Source: Podospora bellae-mahoneyi (taxonomy: Eukaryota > Ascomycota > Sordariomycetes > Sordariales > Podosporaceae). From it: 64,000 nt of DNA. The stretch covers positions 7,378,001 to 7,442,000 of the forward strand of contig NW_026946359.1 in assembly GCF_035222275.1 (NCBI RefSeq), in the 5' to 3' direction. The notes below the pieces were generated by a model. The model did no database searches. It saw only the letters and a program-made list of their open reading frames with translations, and was not told the DNA's origin. Shown here piece after piece: positions 30,278-40,648 of the stretch (positions are counted from its first letter, which is position 1; every line of letters starts with the position of its first letter). Both the position numbers and the translations under genes were made by a program.

Positions 30278-31392
30278 TTTGGTGGAGGGGTTGAAGGTTT
30301 TGGAGTGTGGTTGAGTGGTTAAGTGGTTGCGTGGGTAAGTGGTTGAGTTATGTGTCGAGGTTGTTGAAGAGAGTTGTGATGGTTTGGAAGGAGAAGAGGG
30401 ATAATGCTGGGGGTCAAAGGGGGTTTTATCTATCTCTGCTTGGTCACTTTCCTACAGATACCTTCAAAAGCTTGCTCTTCACAACATCAACGCCTTGTTG
30501 GTTTGAAGAGAAGCTGTTCCAACCGGTTCATTTCAACTGAAAACAATCATTTATCTCGAAGGGGTATCTCGTAACATATCAAGGAGTATTTCAGGGCCAA
30601 CTGATAATGCTGAAACAGACCAAACCACCGTCAAGACAAATAGGTCGTTCATTCCCATCCAGTGATGTCTTGTGGCGGCCTTATTCATCCTGTCTTGGCG
30701 ACTGACAAATGACGATAAGAAGCCGTGGCACGTTGATATGGGCGTCTAGATTGGTTGGGGGCTGTTATATGGTGGTGTGATCTTGCTTATGCTTTTTCGA
30801 CAGAAGGGGTTTCAGCTCACTTGGCTTATGTGTGTTTCTCATAACATTGAGATGGCACAGAAAGAGGGCACAGTTCGGGTTTGAACTGAATATTGACCTT
30901 CAATTGTGACACAACAAGATCCGTGGAGCGTGGAGCTTCAAGCAACAAGACTTGTTGTCGTTGGAGAAAAAACAGATATAGATAAGGTACCTGTAATGAC
31001 CGTTTCCAGATGAGAGAACCTATACGGACCCCCTATTTGTCTTGCTGGTAACCCCCACCCCAGACCTGTCTACACCTCCCTACACTATATTAAGAGGCTT
31101 CATAGGATAATTTAAAGTCCTTTCAATTATTTGTCGAGGCTTTTTAATTACCTTTCGAGGCCTCTTAAGTATCTATCGAGGTTTCTTAACTAATGTAAAG
31201 CTGTTCGATTATTATTTAAGGCCTATTTAAATTTGAATAAAAGGGGGGGGCGCTGGTAAGACAAATCGGGGGTTCCGTAAAGGTTCTCTCTTCCATATTG
31301 GCGACTGCTACATCTCCCCCACGCATAGAACATAAGGTACGTATCACTCCAAGGACCAATCCCGCACAGCCCACACTGTCTAACCCGAACCG
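30278..31392. other. Intergenic with short degenerate repeats
   Basis: No gene. At about 31085-31215 a roughly 25-nt AT-rich motif recurs in degenerate form, each unit containing TCGAGGYYT followed by TTAA (for example GTCGAGGCTTTTTAATTA and TTCGAGGCCTCTTAAGTA). It may be decayed transposon or subtelomere-like satellite sequence. Confidence 0.4.
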
Positions 31393-31683
31393 TCATCTCA
31401 GACTTCGACAGCCATTATTCTGCACTCTAGACCACCGCCTGTGAGTTGGCTCTTGGTCCACAACTATGGAGTGAAAGGACTGTTCAGGAGAGTTGTTGCC
31501 CTTACATTTACCAACAAGCCCATGTCCCGTTCTGCATTCTACAGACAGGTTCGGGATTAGCTTCGCGCTTTGAGTCTGCGGCGGCTGAAGCTCGGGAGAT
31601 GTGGCCTCAGGTGAAGGCCGGGGAAGGGCGAAGACGGCGCTGGCGAGGGCGAAGATACCGAGGAAGGAGGTTTTGAAGTGCAT
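31393..31683 (-). CDS. Small secreted protein, 96 aa
   Basis: A single exon from ATG 31683. It begins with a typical signal peptide (MHFKTSFLGIFALASAVFA), then a Pro/Ser/Glu-rich stretch and two Cys in VECRTGHGLVGKCKGNN, with a third near the C-terminus (NGCRSLR). Family unknown. It is the third short secreted-type gene within 4 kb and, like the 74-aa gene, starts with M-x-FKT. An unrecognised intron near the 3' end could change the last residues. Confidence 0.5.
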   Translation of the reverse strand: MHFKTSFLGIFALASAVFALPRPSPEATSPELQPPQTQSAKLIPNLSVECRTGHGLVGKCKGNNSPEQSFHSIVVDQEPTHRRWSRVQNNGCRSLR

Positions 31684-32055
31684 TTTGTACCAGGTACCTT
31701 ATGTGTTTGAGGTACGGGGCTTTCGGAGGAAATGGGGGTCAAAGTTGCGATGGGAACAACAGAAGGACTTGGAGAGGCAAGAGTAACGTAGAGAATGTGG
31801 GAAAATTGCCAGAGACTTTATATGTCCGGCTGGTGCTTTCACCTCTGCCACTATCGCACTTCAACCGGAAAAGGTTGCAATTCGGCAGCATCGATAGGAG
31901 AACCATCTTCATATTTCAACACGAGCACCTGACGACCACGTTGCTTACTGCCTAGGTACATGCCGATAATATAGCAGCGGAGATAAGCCACCGCGACTCT
32001 TCAGCCATGCACAAGAAACAACTGTGTACCCCCATATGTAACCACTTTAACCCCC
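31684..32055. other. Intergenic, nothing recognised
   Basis: Upstream region of the 96-aa secreted protein and 3' flank of the Hce2-like gene. Confidence 0.5.
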
Positions 32056-32596
32056 TCAGGCGCGCCCGATCCACCACCTCATCCTGTAATCCTCCGGCGT
32101 AGCAAGCCTATCTCCGCACGCCATGATACCTTCAGCCCCAACACGCCCGTCAGACCGGCGAAACATCCTGATCGAATCCCTCACGAGATCCTTGACGTCC
32201 ATGTCGCCGATGAAGGTCGTCCCCATGAAGATCTGGGCTGGGGTAATCCAGAAACCGCTACAACCAAAAAGGTGACATATTAGTAAAGGTTCCCCCTGAA
32301 AAAGGAGTGGAGTTTACATACCATGTCCCATAGTGAGCGAGCCTCCTTTGCACATCAAAGCTGGTGAACGTCCAATAGCCGTTGCCGGAGAGGTTGTCTG
32401 CCATTCTCTGGCAGTCGGAGGCGAGGGGGGAGTTGCTGTTGCCCATGTTTTCGAATGTTGAGTCACCACATTGGTTGGTGCGCTTAACTAGACCGATGTT
32501 GGCGGGAGTTGCGTTCTCGCTGACATCGGGAGTAGGGGCCGCTTGGGTCAGCGCGGCGGCGCTGAGGAGGGTGGTGAGGATGGTGGTGAGCTGCAT
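32056..32596 (-). CDS. Hce2-type (necrosis-inducing-factor-like) secreted protein, 158 aa
   Basis: Two exons (32596-32322 and 32257-32056) with a 64-nt intron (GTATGT..GTAG). The start is ATG 32596; a longer upstream frame has no ATG and lacks a signal peptide. The N-terminus is a signal peptide (LLSAAALTQAAPTP). The mature domain shows CGDSTFENMGNSNSP and DCQRM, a Trp, then a Cys generated across the intron junction. In exon 2 come IGDMDVKDLVRDSI and a Cys in GIMACG. The spacing of the Cys residues and the D-x-D-V-DLVRDSI helix match Hce2 domains (homologues of the Cladosporium Ecp2 effector), which are secreted and widespread in fungi. Intact. Confidence 0.8.
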
Positions 32597-33567
32597 CTTG
32601 ACGGTAGTTGAAGTTGGGGGTCTTTGATGAAGAGCTGAAGGCGTGTGATGGATGATGAGAGAGGTGGTGAGTAGGAAGTTTCGATTTGGGAGAGGGTGAT
32701 GGTGTCTTTTATAGATCGTTTGACACAGCTGGCGTCGAGGTGTCGGTTGTAAAGCTTGCATAACAACCCCCTTTGCCGTGCATGATTCCTGGGCAATGGA
32801 AGATGATCTTCCTGTTTTCCTGGTGCCTACCTTAGGTGGTGTCTTGGGTACCAGTCTTACCTGCTGTGATCACAACCAGCCTCGCTGGTAGTCTTTCGCA
32901 ACATGAAGCTTGACCGCATTGAGAATAGACTCTCGGCGTTATAGTGGTGTTCCAAGGATCAAAGGCGGGTTTTGGTGCCTGCCTTGCACTACAGCCTTGG
33001 CTACACAAGTGATGTTACATGAACGACCATTGGCTCACTCGCGTACCACTTCAACACTTGATATGCATAAAAGGCTAAAGTCTTTGCAAATCCCGACGGA
33101 GAGTTGTCAGATTCATGGACCCGCATAAAATGGCTTGGCTTTCGACACAAGCACTGCCCTTGATATGATAGGACATTGTTGCCATGCTTCAAAATTTAGC
33201 TTCAAAGCATGACTGAGTGGTAGAAGGCCAAGAGACCAAGGTAGTGGTGAAGGAATGAGGTAGCAGGGTTCTCAAGTTAAAAGTGGCTCAAGACTGCAAT
33301 CACCTGCAAGGGCCTCTCGGTGAAGAAAGCAGTCGGTTCGATGGCGAAGATGAGTTATTTGGTACTCTTCGGGAAGTCGGGAAATCATTAGGTGGTCTAG
33401 GAATTACGGGTTGCTATCCGGCGGCACACTCAGAGATTCTCGTTCTTACCCTTCGAGGCAGAAAGACGATGAGGAGAAGTGAACCCTTGACACCAAAATC
33501 TATACTTTCTATTTATTGAAGTTTATCCAGTAATCTAACTCCCTCGCTATGTAAAAGAAAAACAAAT
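32597..33567. other. Intergenic, nothing recognised
   Basis: 5' leader of the Hce2-like gene, then non-coding sequence up to the old-yellow-enzyme stump. No supported feature. Confidence 0.5.
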
Positions 33568-33838
33568 CTAGATCTGTGCCTTGATCCCCTGACCGTAAAC
33601 CTTCTCAAACTCCTTGCTGAATGGCTGATCAATGTACCGTTTGGGGCTCTTGGGATTGTAGAATCTCGACCTATCGTACTGGTTTAGATCGATACCCTCC
33701 CGGGATCTAAAATCGATGTTTAGCGTGGAGATAAAATACCAGCCGAACACCGCCACGACATTATCCCTCTCTTTTAAGTCCTTATTTACCAACTTTCTGG
33801 CAGTCTCTAGCGTTAATCCACCAGCAATCAAGACTAGC
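33568..33838 (-). pseudogene. C-terminal stump of an NADH:flavin oxidoreductase (old yellow enzyme)
   Basis: The minus frame reads IAGGLTLETARKL, VVAVFGWYFISTLNIDFRSR, then LNQYDRSRFY and RYIDQPFSKEFEKVYG before the stop. This is the C-terminal barrel end of fungal OYE-type flavoproteins (FGRYFISTPDLP- and YDRxTFY-like landmarks, with the F-G-R-Y Arg here replaced by Trp). These enzymes reduce activated alkenes using FMN and NAD(P)H. Coding similarity ends at about 33832, and the sequence from 33839 belongs to an LTR-like repeat also found at 2731. About 75% of the enzyme is missing, including the FMN-binding core. Inactive. Confidence 0.75.
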
Positions 33839-34632
33839 TGTGACGAACCCCTATCCAGAACCTCTGAAAGGGATACTGGTTCAAGGCACTTCTGAACAAT
33901 CCGGTTCGATACAGCTAAACATTGTACAACAAATAGCTTGTCTCGATCACAACAGTCTAGATACCAATGATTGTGACTTAAATCTATTGCATACTGCGGA
34001 ACTGGCTATCTACACCAGCCAGTTCCTCCGTATATATAGACCTCGGGACCCTGAGGTGCTCGCCCTGCTACGGCCCCGATCACTCCTAGCACATTGCAGC
34101 CTGCAAAGTGCTCGTCGTGCTATGCCTTCGATCATCCCGAGCATCTTGCATCCTGCAGATTGCTCGTGCTTCTTGGCGCTATAGCACTTCTGGCCCGCCC
34201 TGATTGGCTGCCTCCTGACTTCCTTAATGATTGGCTGGGAACGTCCTGCGCCCCCCATACTGCGCGACCTGCCGTTGGGTTAACTGTGACAACTTAGCGG
34301 GCGTTCGGGCCCGGGAATGGAGTCACCCTCGGGGAGCGAGTGGAAGACCGACGGCCTATAAGACCTCTGCCTCACACCCTATTCACTGTGATATTTCTTA
34401 GTCTGTAGGGTTCAATCAATATACTGGTTCACCACACTTATCAGTGCCTCACAGGCCTATATTTCAGTGATTATCTTCTATGTATTATAGGGCGCCGTCC
34501 CTGTAATCCACCTTCCTTCAGTGCCTCAGCAACTGTGGAATGCTGCAGTCAAAGTCTTCTTCGCTCTCAGTGTACTGCACCGATAGCTATTCGAGCCTAT
34601 ATTCTACAGGCCTCAATAGCATCTATCTCAAC
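33839..34632 (+). mobile_element. LTR-like element, possible solo LTR
   Basis: Starts TGTGACGAACCCCTATCC, similar to 2731 onward, and contains a TATATATA box at about 34030. The start coincides with the truncation point of the OYE gene. No gag/pol frame follows, so it may be a solo LTR or a terminal fragment. The right end is not sharply defined; repeat B begins at about 34633. I could not identify a convincing target duplication. Confidence 0.45.
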
Positions 34633-34890
34633 AGTATGTAAATATGAAACAGAACTGTAGTCAAGACAAGCAGTATGTTAGTTTATATTACGATTCAACT
34701 AGACCTTTACTTTAATTTATGGATTCGGTATTCGTACTTAAGCTAGTTAATTTGCATATTTCGAAATCAAACACTTTTTTTCCAAGCCGAAATTGACAGG
34801 GGGTAGGGTGGAAGAGGCAGTGCTGCTCCTAATTACACACCTCACCCAAGTCCAAAAGCGGCAAATATTTCCCTTGACCGGGAAGAACGC
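34633..34890 (+). repeat. Dispersed repeat B, copy 2
   Basis: About 250 nt similar to 17210-17470, same orientation, differing mainly by transitions. Here it directly follows the LTR-like element; the 17 kb copy follows repeat A. It is therefore probably a separate element or a piece of a composite. Confidence 0.65.
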
Positions 34891-35473
34891 ATATGAATAT
34901 ATATAAAGAAACATGCGGATGTTCATTGTTGAGCTTGACAAGTTTATTTACTTTGCAAATGAAAGCATTCAAGCACTGTTCATTAACATCTCTTCTGTGG
35001 TTTTTCCCCAGTTATGCATTATACGCTGTCGCTAATAAATGACCCCCTTGACTCCGTCGCCGAGTAATGCACCACCAAATACTGTCAGATAATACGATGC
35101 ACTCTTGAGGGTGAATATCATGGGGGTTGCAACTGTGTGATTGTATTGCTCGTCCCTCAGTCCTCCTGTTCCTTCAAAGCCAGAGAACCTCAATTATATC
35201 TATACATGGTGACAGCGTTGGTGGCAAATGGTACCATGTCCAGCTGAACTGGTTACGTCAGTTTCAGCTTCCATGAGCTCCTATTCAGCTTGGTTGACCA
35301 GAACCCTTTTCTGTCTGGCAGCTCTGAGTTGACGCCGGTCGAGGGTCCATTTCTGCCAGTCATTGACACCCATTGACACCCCTGATTCGCTGGAGATTGT
35401 GTCACTGCGTCCACCTCGAGTGCCAGGATTCCGCAGCTCCCAAAGATCACCAAGAATTCTGTCTCAGTTCGAG
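34891..35473. other. Upstream region of the trpE-like gene
   Basis: No gene. An AT-rich ATATATATAAAG lies at about 34897. TTGACACCCCTGATTCG-type sequence precedes the start codon. No specific regulatory site could be identified. Confidence 0.4.
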
Positions 35474-37003
35474 ATGGCTTCCACCGCGAAACTCAATATC
35501 CGGCCGACCGCCGATGAGGCCCGCTCTGTTTTTGAGGCGGCGCGCCAAGCCAGCCCTCGACCTACACTGCTGCCCGTTTGTATCTCGGTCCCCTCCGACC
35601 TGTTGACGCCAACGGCCATTTACCTCAAGCTCTCCAACGGGTACGTGAAAATGATGCATCCATAGTCGCTATGTGGACCATGTTATTGACTTAATTCTTG
35701 TTCTACGACACAGTGCTACCTCCGAGTACTCCTTCCTGCTTGAGAGCGCTACAGGAAGCACAGAGACAGTTGGCCGTCACAGCTTCATCGGTGCCAGTAA
35801 GCTACCTGACACCAACGCCAGTGACACATCTTTTTTCTTCCCCTCTCTAACAACACTTTACAGACCCTAGAAAGGTACTGGCCACTGGTCCTGGTTATGA
35901 AGATGTCGGCGACCCCCTCCGTGCCCTCGAGACCACCCTTGGTCAAGATCGTGTCCTCAGCATCCCATCACTCAAGCTCCCAAGCTTGACCGGTGGCGCA
36001 GCGGGATGCTTGTCCTATGACTGCATCAAGTACTTTGAGCCCAAGACCGCCAGGGCTCTCAAGGACAACCTTCAAATTCCAGAAGCGCTGTTCATGCTCT
36101 TTGACACCATTGTCGCCTTTGACCACTTCTTCCAGACTGTCACCATTGTGACTCATATGAGGCTACCCGAGACTGTCGGAGATGAGTTCCAAGCTGCCTA
36201 CAACCAGGCTGCCGCGACAATCACGACCACCCTGGACCTCATTCAGCAAAACGAGATCCCCCTTCCTCCAACAAACCCCAGCAAGCAGGCATCGGAGCAG
36301 CAATATTCTTCCAACGTCGGCCGTCATGGTTACGAGACCTTCGTTACCGAGCTCAGGAAGCACATTATCAAGGATCGCGCCGAGCACGTCATGCTTGTCG
36401 ACTTGGCTCGCAACGATGTCAACCGCTTCTGCCACCCTTCCACAGTCAAGGTCGACCGCCTTATGCGCATCGACCGCTTCTCTCACGTTTCAGCACTTGA
36501 CATCAGAAGTCTCCGGCTTGTTGAGACCAGAGTGCACCCGCTGGGATGCCATGCGCAGCATCTTCCCTGCCGGCACCGTCTCTGGTGCCCCCAAGATCAA
36601 GGCCATAGAGTTGATCTACGACTTGGAGAAGGAAAGGAGAGGCATCTATGCCAGTGCTGCCGGATGGTTTGCCTATGACGTCGTCCGTTCTCTTGGTGAG
36701 GGTAAGGGCTTCAAGCTGGACGAGGGTCAGATGGATACCTGCATTGCTATCCGGACAATGCTGGTCAAGAAGGGCATTGCCTACCTTCAGGCTGGCGGCG
36801 GTATTGTCTTTGACAGTGAGAAGACGGAGGAGTGGATGGAGACGATGAACAAGCTGGCTGCCAAACTGAGGTGCATCGAGTTGGCTGAGAAGTACTATGG
36901 CGATGGGGCTGGCACCAAGTCGGTTCAGGAGATCATTGAGGATGAGAGGAGGAAGGGTGATGAGGTTTATTCCAAGCTTCAGACTACGAGTGCTGGTGCT
37001 TGA
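35474..37003 (+). pseudogene. Anthranilate synthase component I with catalytic-core deletion and frameshift
   Basis: Three exons: 35474-35640, 35714-35796 and 35864-37003, with good GT-AG introns of 73 and 67 nt. The N-terminus (NIRPTADEARSVFEAARQ), GAAGCLSYDCIKYFEP and the C-terminal landmarks [32 protein letters not shown] and [13 protein letters not shown] identify TrpE, which makes anthranilate from chorismate and glutamine-derived ammonia in tryptophan synthesis. Two lesions: at about 36372, LRKHIIK runs directly into [16 protein letters not shown]. The roughly 80-90 residues normally between them, including the GDIIQAVPSQR chorismate-site segment, are missing. One extra T in CACGTTTCAG at 36487-36490 shifts the frame before [13 protein letters not shown]. 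It should be inactive, implying an intact copy elsewhere if the organism is prototrophic. Confidence 0.85.
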
Positions 37004-37648
37004 GTTTGGAGGATGAGGCTGACAAAATAGAAGAAATCTTGCCAGCTAGACAAGAATGATCACAGCAATTTGTCTGATCTCCGTTGAGAAACCATGATGG
37101 ACTTTAAATGTACAGTGACCGCTGAAGCCCCTTTCACACCAACGCCCTGGCCATGAAGCTATCACGTACCACTCTGCCCCATACTTCCTATGTGCACCCA
37201 TCTTTAAGTTTGCTAATAGCATGGTCATACTCAGGCGGTGATAGGCAAAGCCATAAATAAGGTAGCCAGAGCCATCCAGAAAATAGCCTATGATGTCCCC
37301 ATTGACTCCATGACATCAACCTTCCACTTGCAAAGGGACTTTCCGTTGCTCGCTCCTTACCACACCATCAAGTCTTTATGATGTGAGGTCACGAATGAAG
37401 ATCGTGGTAATAATATCTATCTGAGAGAGTGACTGCCCGACGGCTGGGTGTGACATACACAGTAATAGAGAAAGGAAGGCCTGTAGCCAAAGAGAGAAAG
37501 AAGCTCAAGGCAAAAAAGGCAAGCAAGGAGAAAAAGGGACACTAAAGCCTGTAAGAGAGAGAAAGAGAGGCCCCACAATACCAACAGCTACCTAACTGAC
37601 CAACTACAAATAAACCGTGTACTACCTCGTGCCTAACCCATCAACTGA
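37004..37648. other. Intergenic between converging genes
   Basis: 3' flanks of the trpE-like gene (+) and the CHAT gene (-). A purine-rich tract lies at about 37480-37570 on the + strand. No gene. Confidence 0.5.
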
Positions 37649-40648
37649 TTAAACACCGTAATGAACATACGGCACCCAAAGTGGATCGACCTTCTTAACA
37701 ACAACCGACTTTGACTTCTGCGGGGGTATCCACACTTTGCCTTTCCTATTCCCTTCCCTTGTGTCAAATCCTTCTGGGTGAACCTTCTGCACCCACTCAT
37801 CCCGTAGCTGCCGAGTAGCACGGTGTAAACCAGCACTGACGGCTAAGTCATTCAGCCCCTCTGACTTCAGCGTCGTGTACACTTCCCTCGCCATATCAAC
37901 GCACACCTTGTCGTTGACCTGCCACAGCGTGCCGATGACATGACGGAATCCGGCAAGCTGAAACGCCGAGGTAAGGTGAATGCTCTCGTCGACCGATTTC
38001 TCGTGCGCGACCTCGCCCGAACCGCAGGCGGAGAGGTAGGCGAGGAAGGGTGGGTTGGTGGCGAGGTCGATGTCCAGGAGGCTCTGGACTGTTAGGGGGT
38101 CGGTCTGCCAATCTTGGAGGAGAAGGTGGCTTTTGAGGGGCTGCGTGGCATGGGTTGACCCATGGCCGGCAAAGTGTAGGATGCGACAGTTGCCGAGGGC
38201 CGACAAGACTGACGCCTTGTTCGGCGGCGGGGAATCTCCCGAGATATTCATTGCTATCCCGAGACTTTCCACCGTGGCGATTTCTTCTGGTACATTCCCT
38301 AGGGTCTTCTCGCCCGGTGTCTTCTCCATGGAGACAAGAACCAAATTTCTACCTTCCGATGCAGGAACTGCGGGATTGTCAACGGCGTTGCGTTCCCGGC
38401 CGTGCATGATGCTCTTGATTGATGGGCTGTACGAAGAGATGGCCCTGTCAAGAGCTGTCCCGGAGCCAGGCTTCAAGTGATGCCCGGCAGCGTGGAGGGG
38501 GAATTTGACAAGAGCGCCGGTAGGAATCCACCACACGCGAGGCCATTCGCGGTCAGCTGGGGTGGCGTTGAACCCAAGGAACTCGAGGACGGGGCCGACG
38601 ACTGCATCCCAGAGCCAACCGAGGTCTGGGTCCTGAACAAGCTTTGTGGACTGCATTTGAACTTCCTCATAGCTTAGTCCAAGCAGAGGCAAGACGTCCA
38701 CCCCAGAGGACCTGATGATTAAAGCATCAGAGCGTAGGCGGCTAAGATTGAGAACCACGATGGGCCCCTGTTTGGCGGCGTCGAGAGCTTCGTCGATAGA
38801 AGGAGGAAGTAGAAACTGGTCAAATCCTGGTTTGGAGCGGATCTCGTCAATCACTTTGTCCATAAACTCACCAGCCCTCTTTCGCTCATGTGCCAATAGA
38901 GTTGAAGCCGTCGATCCAGATTCATGGGTGGCAGGAGAAGGCGTGTTCAGCGTATCACGAAGGCGGGTAAACTGAAGGGCGAGATCAGGGTATTGCTGCT
39001 CAACGGCCTTGACATTAGACCTCAAATCGTACAGGGAACCCAACAAACGCCCGCGACCGTCCTCTAAGAATCGTAAAGCTTGCTCTGGACCTTTGCCAAG
39101 TTCCAGGGCGATAGCCGCTGCCTCTGACGCCAGACCGACGGCCAAAGTGAGAACGTTTTGCTTGTCCGTACTCGACAGATGGCGAGGCCCAAAGAGGCTT
39201 ATGAGCCCCATGGAATCTTTGCATACCTGGTATGCAGTCTCGAAATCGTCTTGTTCAATGAAGAGGCTCTTCACGTTACTCAAAAGACATCGGCCAGCCA
39301 TCAGTCTCTCCCCGATGGGACAGAATTCGTCGTAGAAGGCCTCCAGGAAGTGTTGCTTAGCCAGCGCCTTGTCTTCTCCGACCCTCTTCAAAAGTAGGTT
39401 GGCAAGTTGGATGAGCCACGCGGATCTCTCCGGATGACCTTGAGGTGTATTTTTTACCGCAATCTCTGCCCACTGCATAGATTCTTCATCATCCCCAGCG
39501 TGTGAAAGATATACTGAGAGTTCCCGAGCCCATCCCGGGTAGTGACAGTGGCTGGGGTCAGAAATCGAGATCGCCCGCCGGATACAATCAATGGCAGAGC
39601 CCAAGTGGTCGGAATGTCTAGTCGCCAGGTATTCTCTGTACTTCAGAATTGCGAGGCTACCAAGGCGTCGAGCCTCGTGGCTCTCGCCCGATTCGGTGAG
39701 TTCCAACGATCTCTTGCAATTCTCGATGGCGTTTTGTAGATCCTTATTATTCCCGGTTCTACTGTACTTGTATCCCAGACGGTTTGAGAGATCGGCCAGA
39801 AACATGGGGTGGTGGGTATCGCCTTTGCGTGTCAGGTCCACAGCATTCTGTGCCAGGCGGATTGCTTCATCCAGATCATGCTCTTCCCATGTGATTGTAT
39901 ATCTCGTCCCAAGCCGATTAGCAAGCGCGTTGACCACAATGGCAAAGCTTTTGTCATCCTTGGGGCACATCTCAACGGCGCGTCGAGTGGTTTGAATTGC
40001 TTCGTCGAGATCTTCCAGGACGCCAGTGTGGAAGTATCTATCTTGAAGGCGAACTCCCAATTGTTGCAAAATGGTTGCCTTGTTCCCCAATTGCTCACAT
40101 GGTACTCGTTCTTGCGCACGATGGAGCGCTTGGATGGCGGCGTCGAGATCATTGGCCTTGGATTGCTCGACGTACCGCTCACCAAGTTGCTGTGCCAGAT
40201 TGTTGAGCAGTTTGTATAGATCTGGCGTCGCCTCGTCTGCGGTTCTGACAGCCTTTTCTGATTCGGCAATGGCACGGTCAAGATCGCCTTCCTGCTTCCA
40301 CTTCGACTCATGCCGTGCCGCCAGTGCGTTGGAAAGATTCGACAATCGTCCCGGGAGATCTTCATCTCCCTCTGGGGTAAGATTAACAGCTTTTTCTGCA
40401 GTCCGGATCGCTTGGTTAAGATCCTGCCTGGAACCCGTGACGTACTGGTATCTGGCAGTGTAGAAGACTGAGAGATTGGAGAACACGTCCGGAAGCCCGC
40501 GGTCTGTCTCGGGGATAAGTTGAATCGCTTTTTCGCTGTTACTAATGGCTGTGTTGAGATTCATACGGTCTCCCGCAAAGCTTTCATACTGGCGGATGGC
40601 CTCACTGACCAAGCTTCTCCAGTCCGAAGTATCGTGTTCGGAATTCAT
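37649..40648 (-). CDS. TPR-CHAT protein (caspase-like protease domain)
   Basis: One intronless 999-codon frame from ATG 40648; the open frame extends upstream to 40726 but without ATG. The first ~560 residues are tetratricopeptide-type repeats of about 45-55 aa, each with a core like DLDEAIQTTRRAVEMCP, LSNRLGYKYSRTG and DLDAAIQALHRAQERVP. The C-terminal third is a CHAT domain: ILHFAGHGSTH with catalytic His near residue 825, and LAYLSACGSGE with catalytic Cys near 873, followed by HVIGTLWQVND. CHAT proteases are clan CD relatives of caspases and separase; TPR-CHAT proteins are used in bacteria as activated proteases in immunity. In fungi their substrates are mostly unknown. No signal peptide. 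Intact, and it faces a C14 caspase gene across 900 bp. Confidence 0.92.
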   Translation of the reverse strand: MNSEHDTSDWRSLVSEAIRQYESFAGDRMNLNTAISNSEKAIQLIPETDRGLPDVFSNLSVFYTARYQYVTGSRQDLNQAIRTAEKAVNLTPEGDEDLPGRLSNLSNALAARHESKWKQEGDLDRAIAESEKAVRTADEATPDLYKLLNNLAQQLGERYVEQSKANDLDAAIQALHRAQERVPCEQLGNKATILQQLGVRLQDRYFHTGVLEDLDEAIQTTRRAVEMCPKDDKSFAIVVNALANRLGTRYTITWEEHDLDEAIRLAQNAVDLTRKGDTHHPMFLADLSNRLGYKYSRTGNNKDLQNAIENCKRSLELTESGESHEARRLGSLAILKYREYLATRHSDHLGSAIDCIRRAISISDPSHCHYPGWARELSVYLSHAGDDEESMQWAEIAVKNTPQGHPERSAWLIQLANLLLKRVGEDKALAKQHFLEAFYDEFCPIGERLMAGRCLLSNVKSLFIEQDDFETAYQVCKDSMGLISLFGPRHLSSTDKQNVLTLAVGLASEAAAIALELGKGPEQALRFLEDGRGRLLGSLYDLRSNVKAVEQQYPDLALQFTRLRDTLNTPSPATHESGSTASTLLAHERKRAGEFMDKVIDEIRSKPGFDQFLLPPSIDEALDAAKQGPIVVLNLSRLRSDALIIRSSGVDVLPLLGLSYEEVQMQSTKLVQDPDLGWLWDAVVGPVLEFLGFNATPADREWPRVWWIPTGALVKFPLHAAGHHLKPGSGTALDRAISSYSPSIKSIMHGRERNAVDNPAVPASEGRNLVLVSMEKTPGEKTLGNVPEEIATVESLGIAMNISGDSPPPNKASVLSALGNCRILHFAGHGSTHATQPLKSHLLLQDWQTDPLTVQSLLDIDLATNPPFLAYLSACGSGEVAHEKSVDESIHLTSAFQLAGFRHVIGTLWQVNDKVCVDMAREVYTTLKSEGLNDLAVSAGLHRATRQLRDEWVQKVHPEGFDTREGNRKGKVWIPPQKSKSVVVKKVDPLWVPYVHYGV

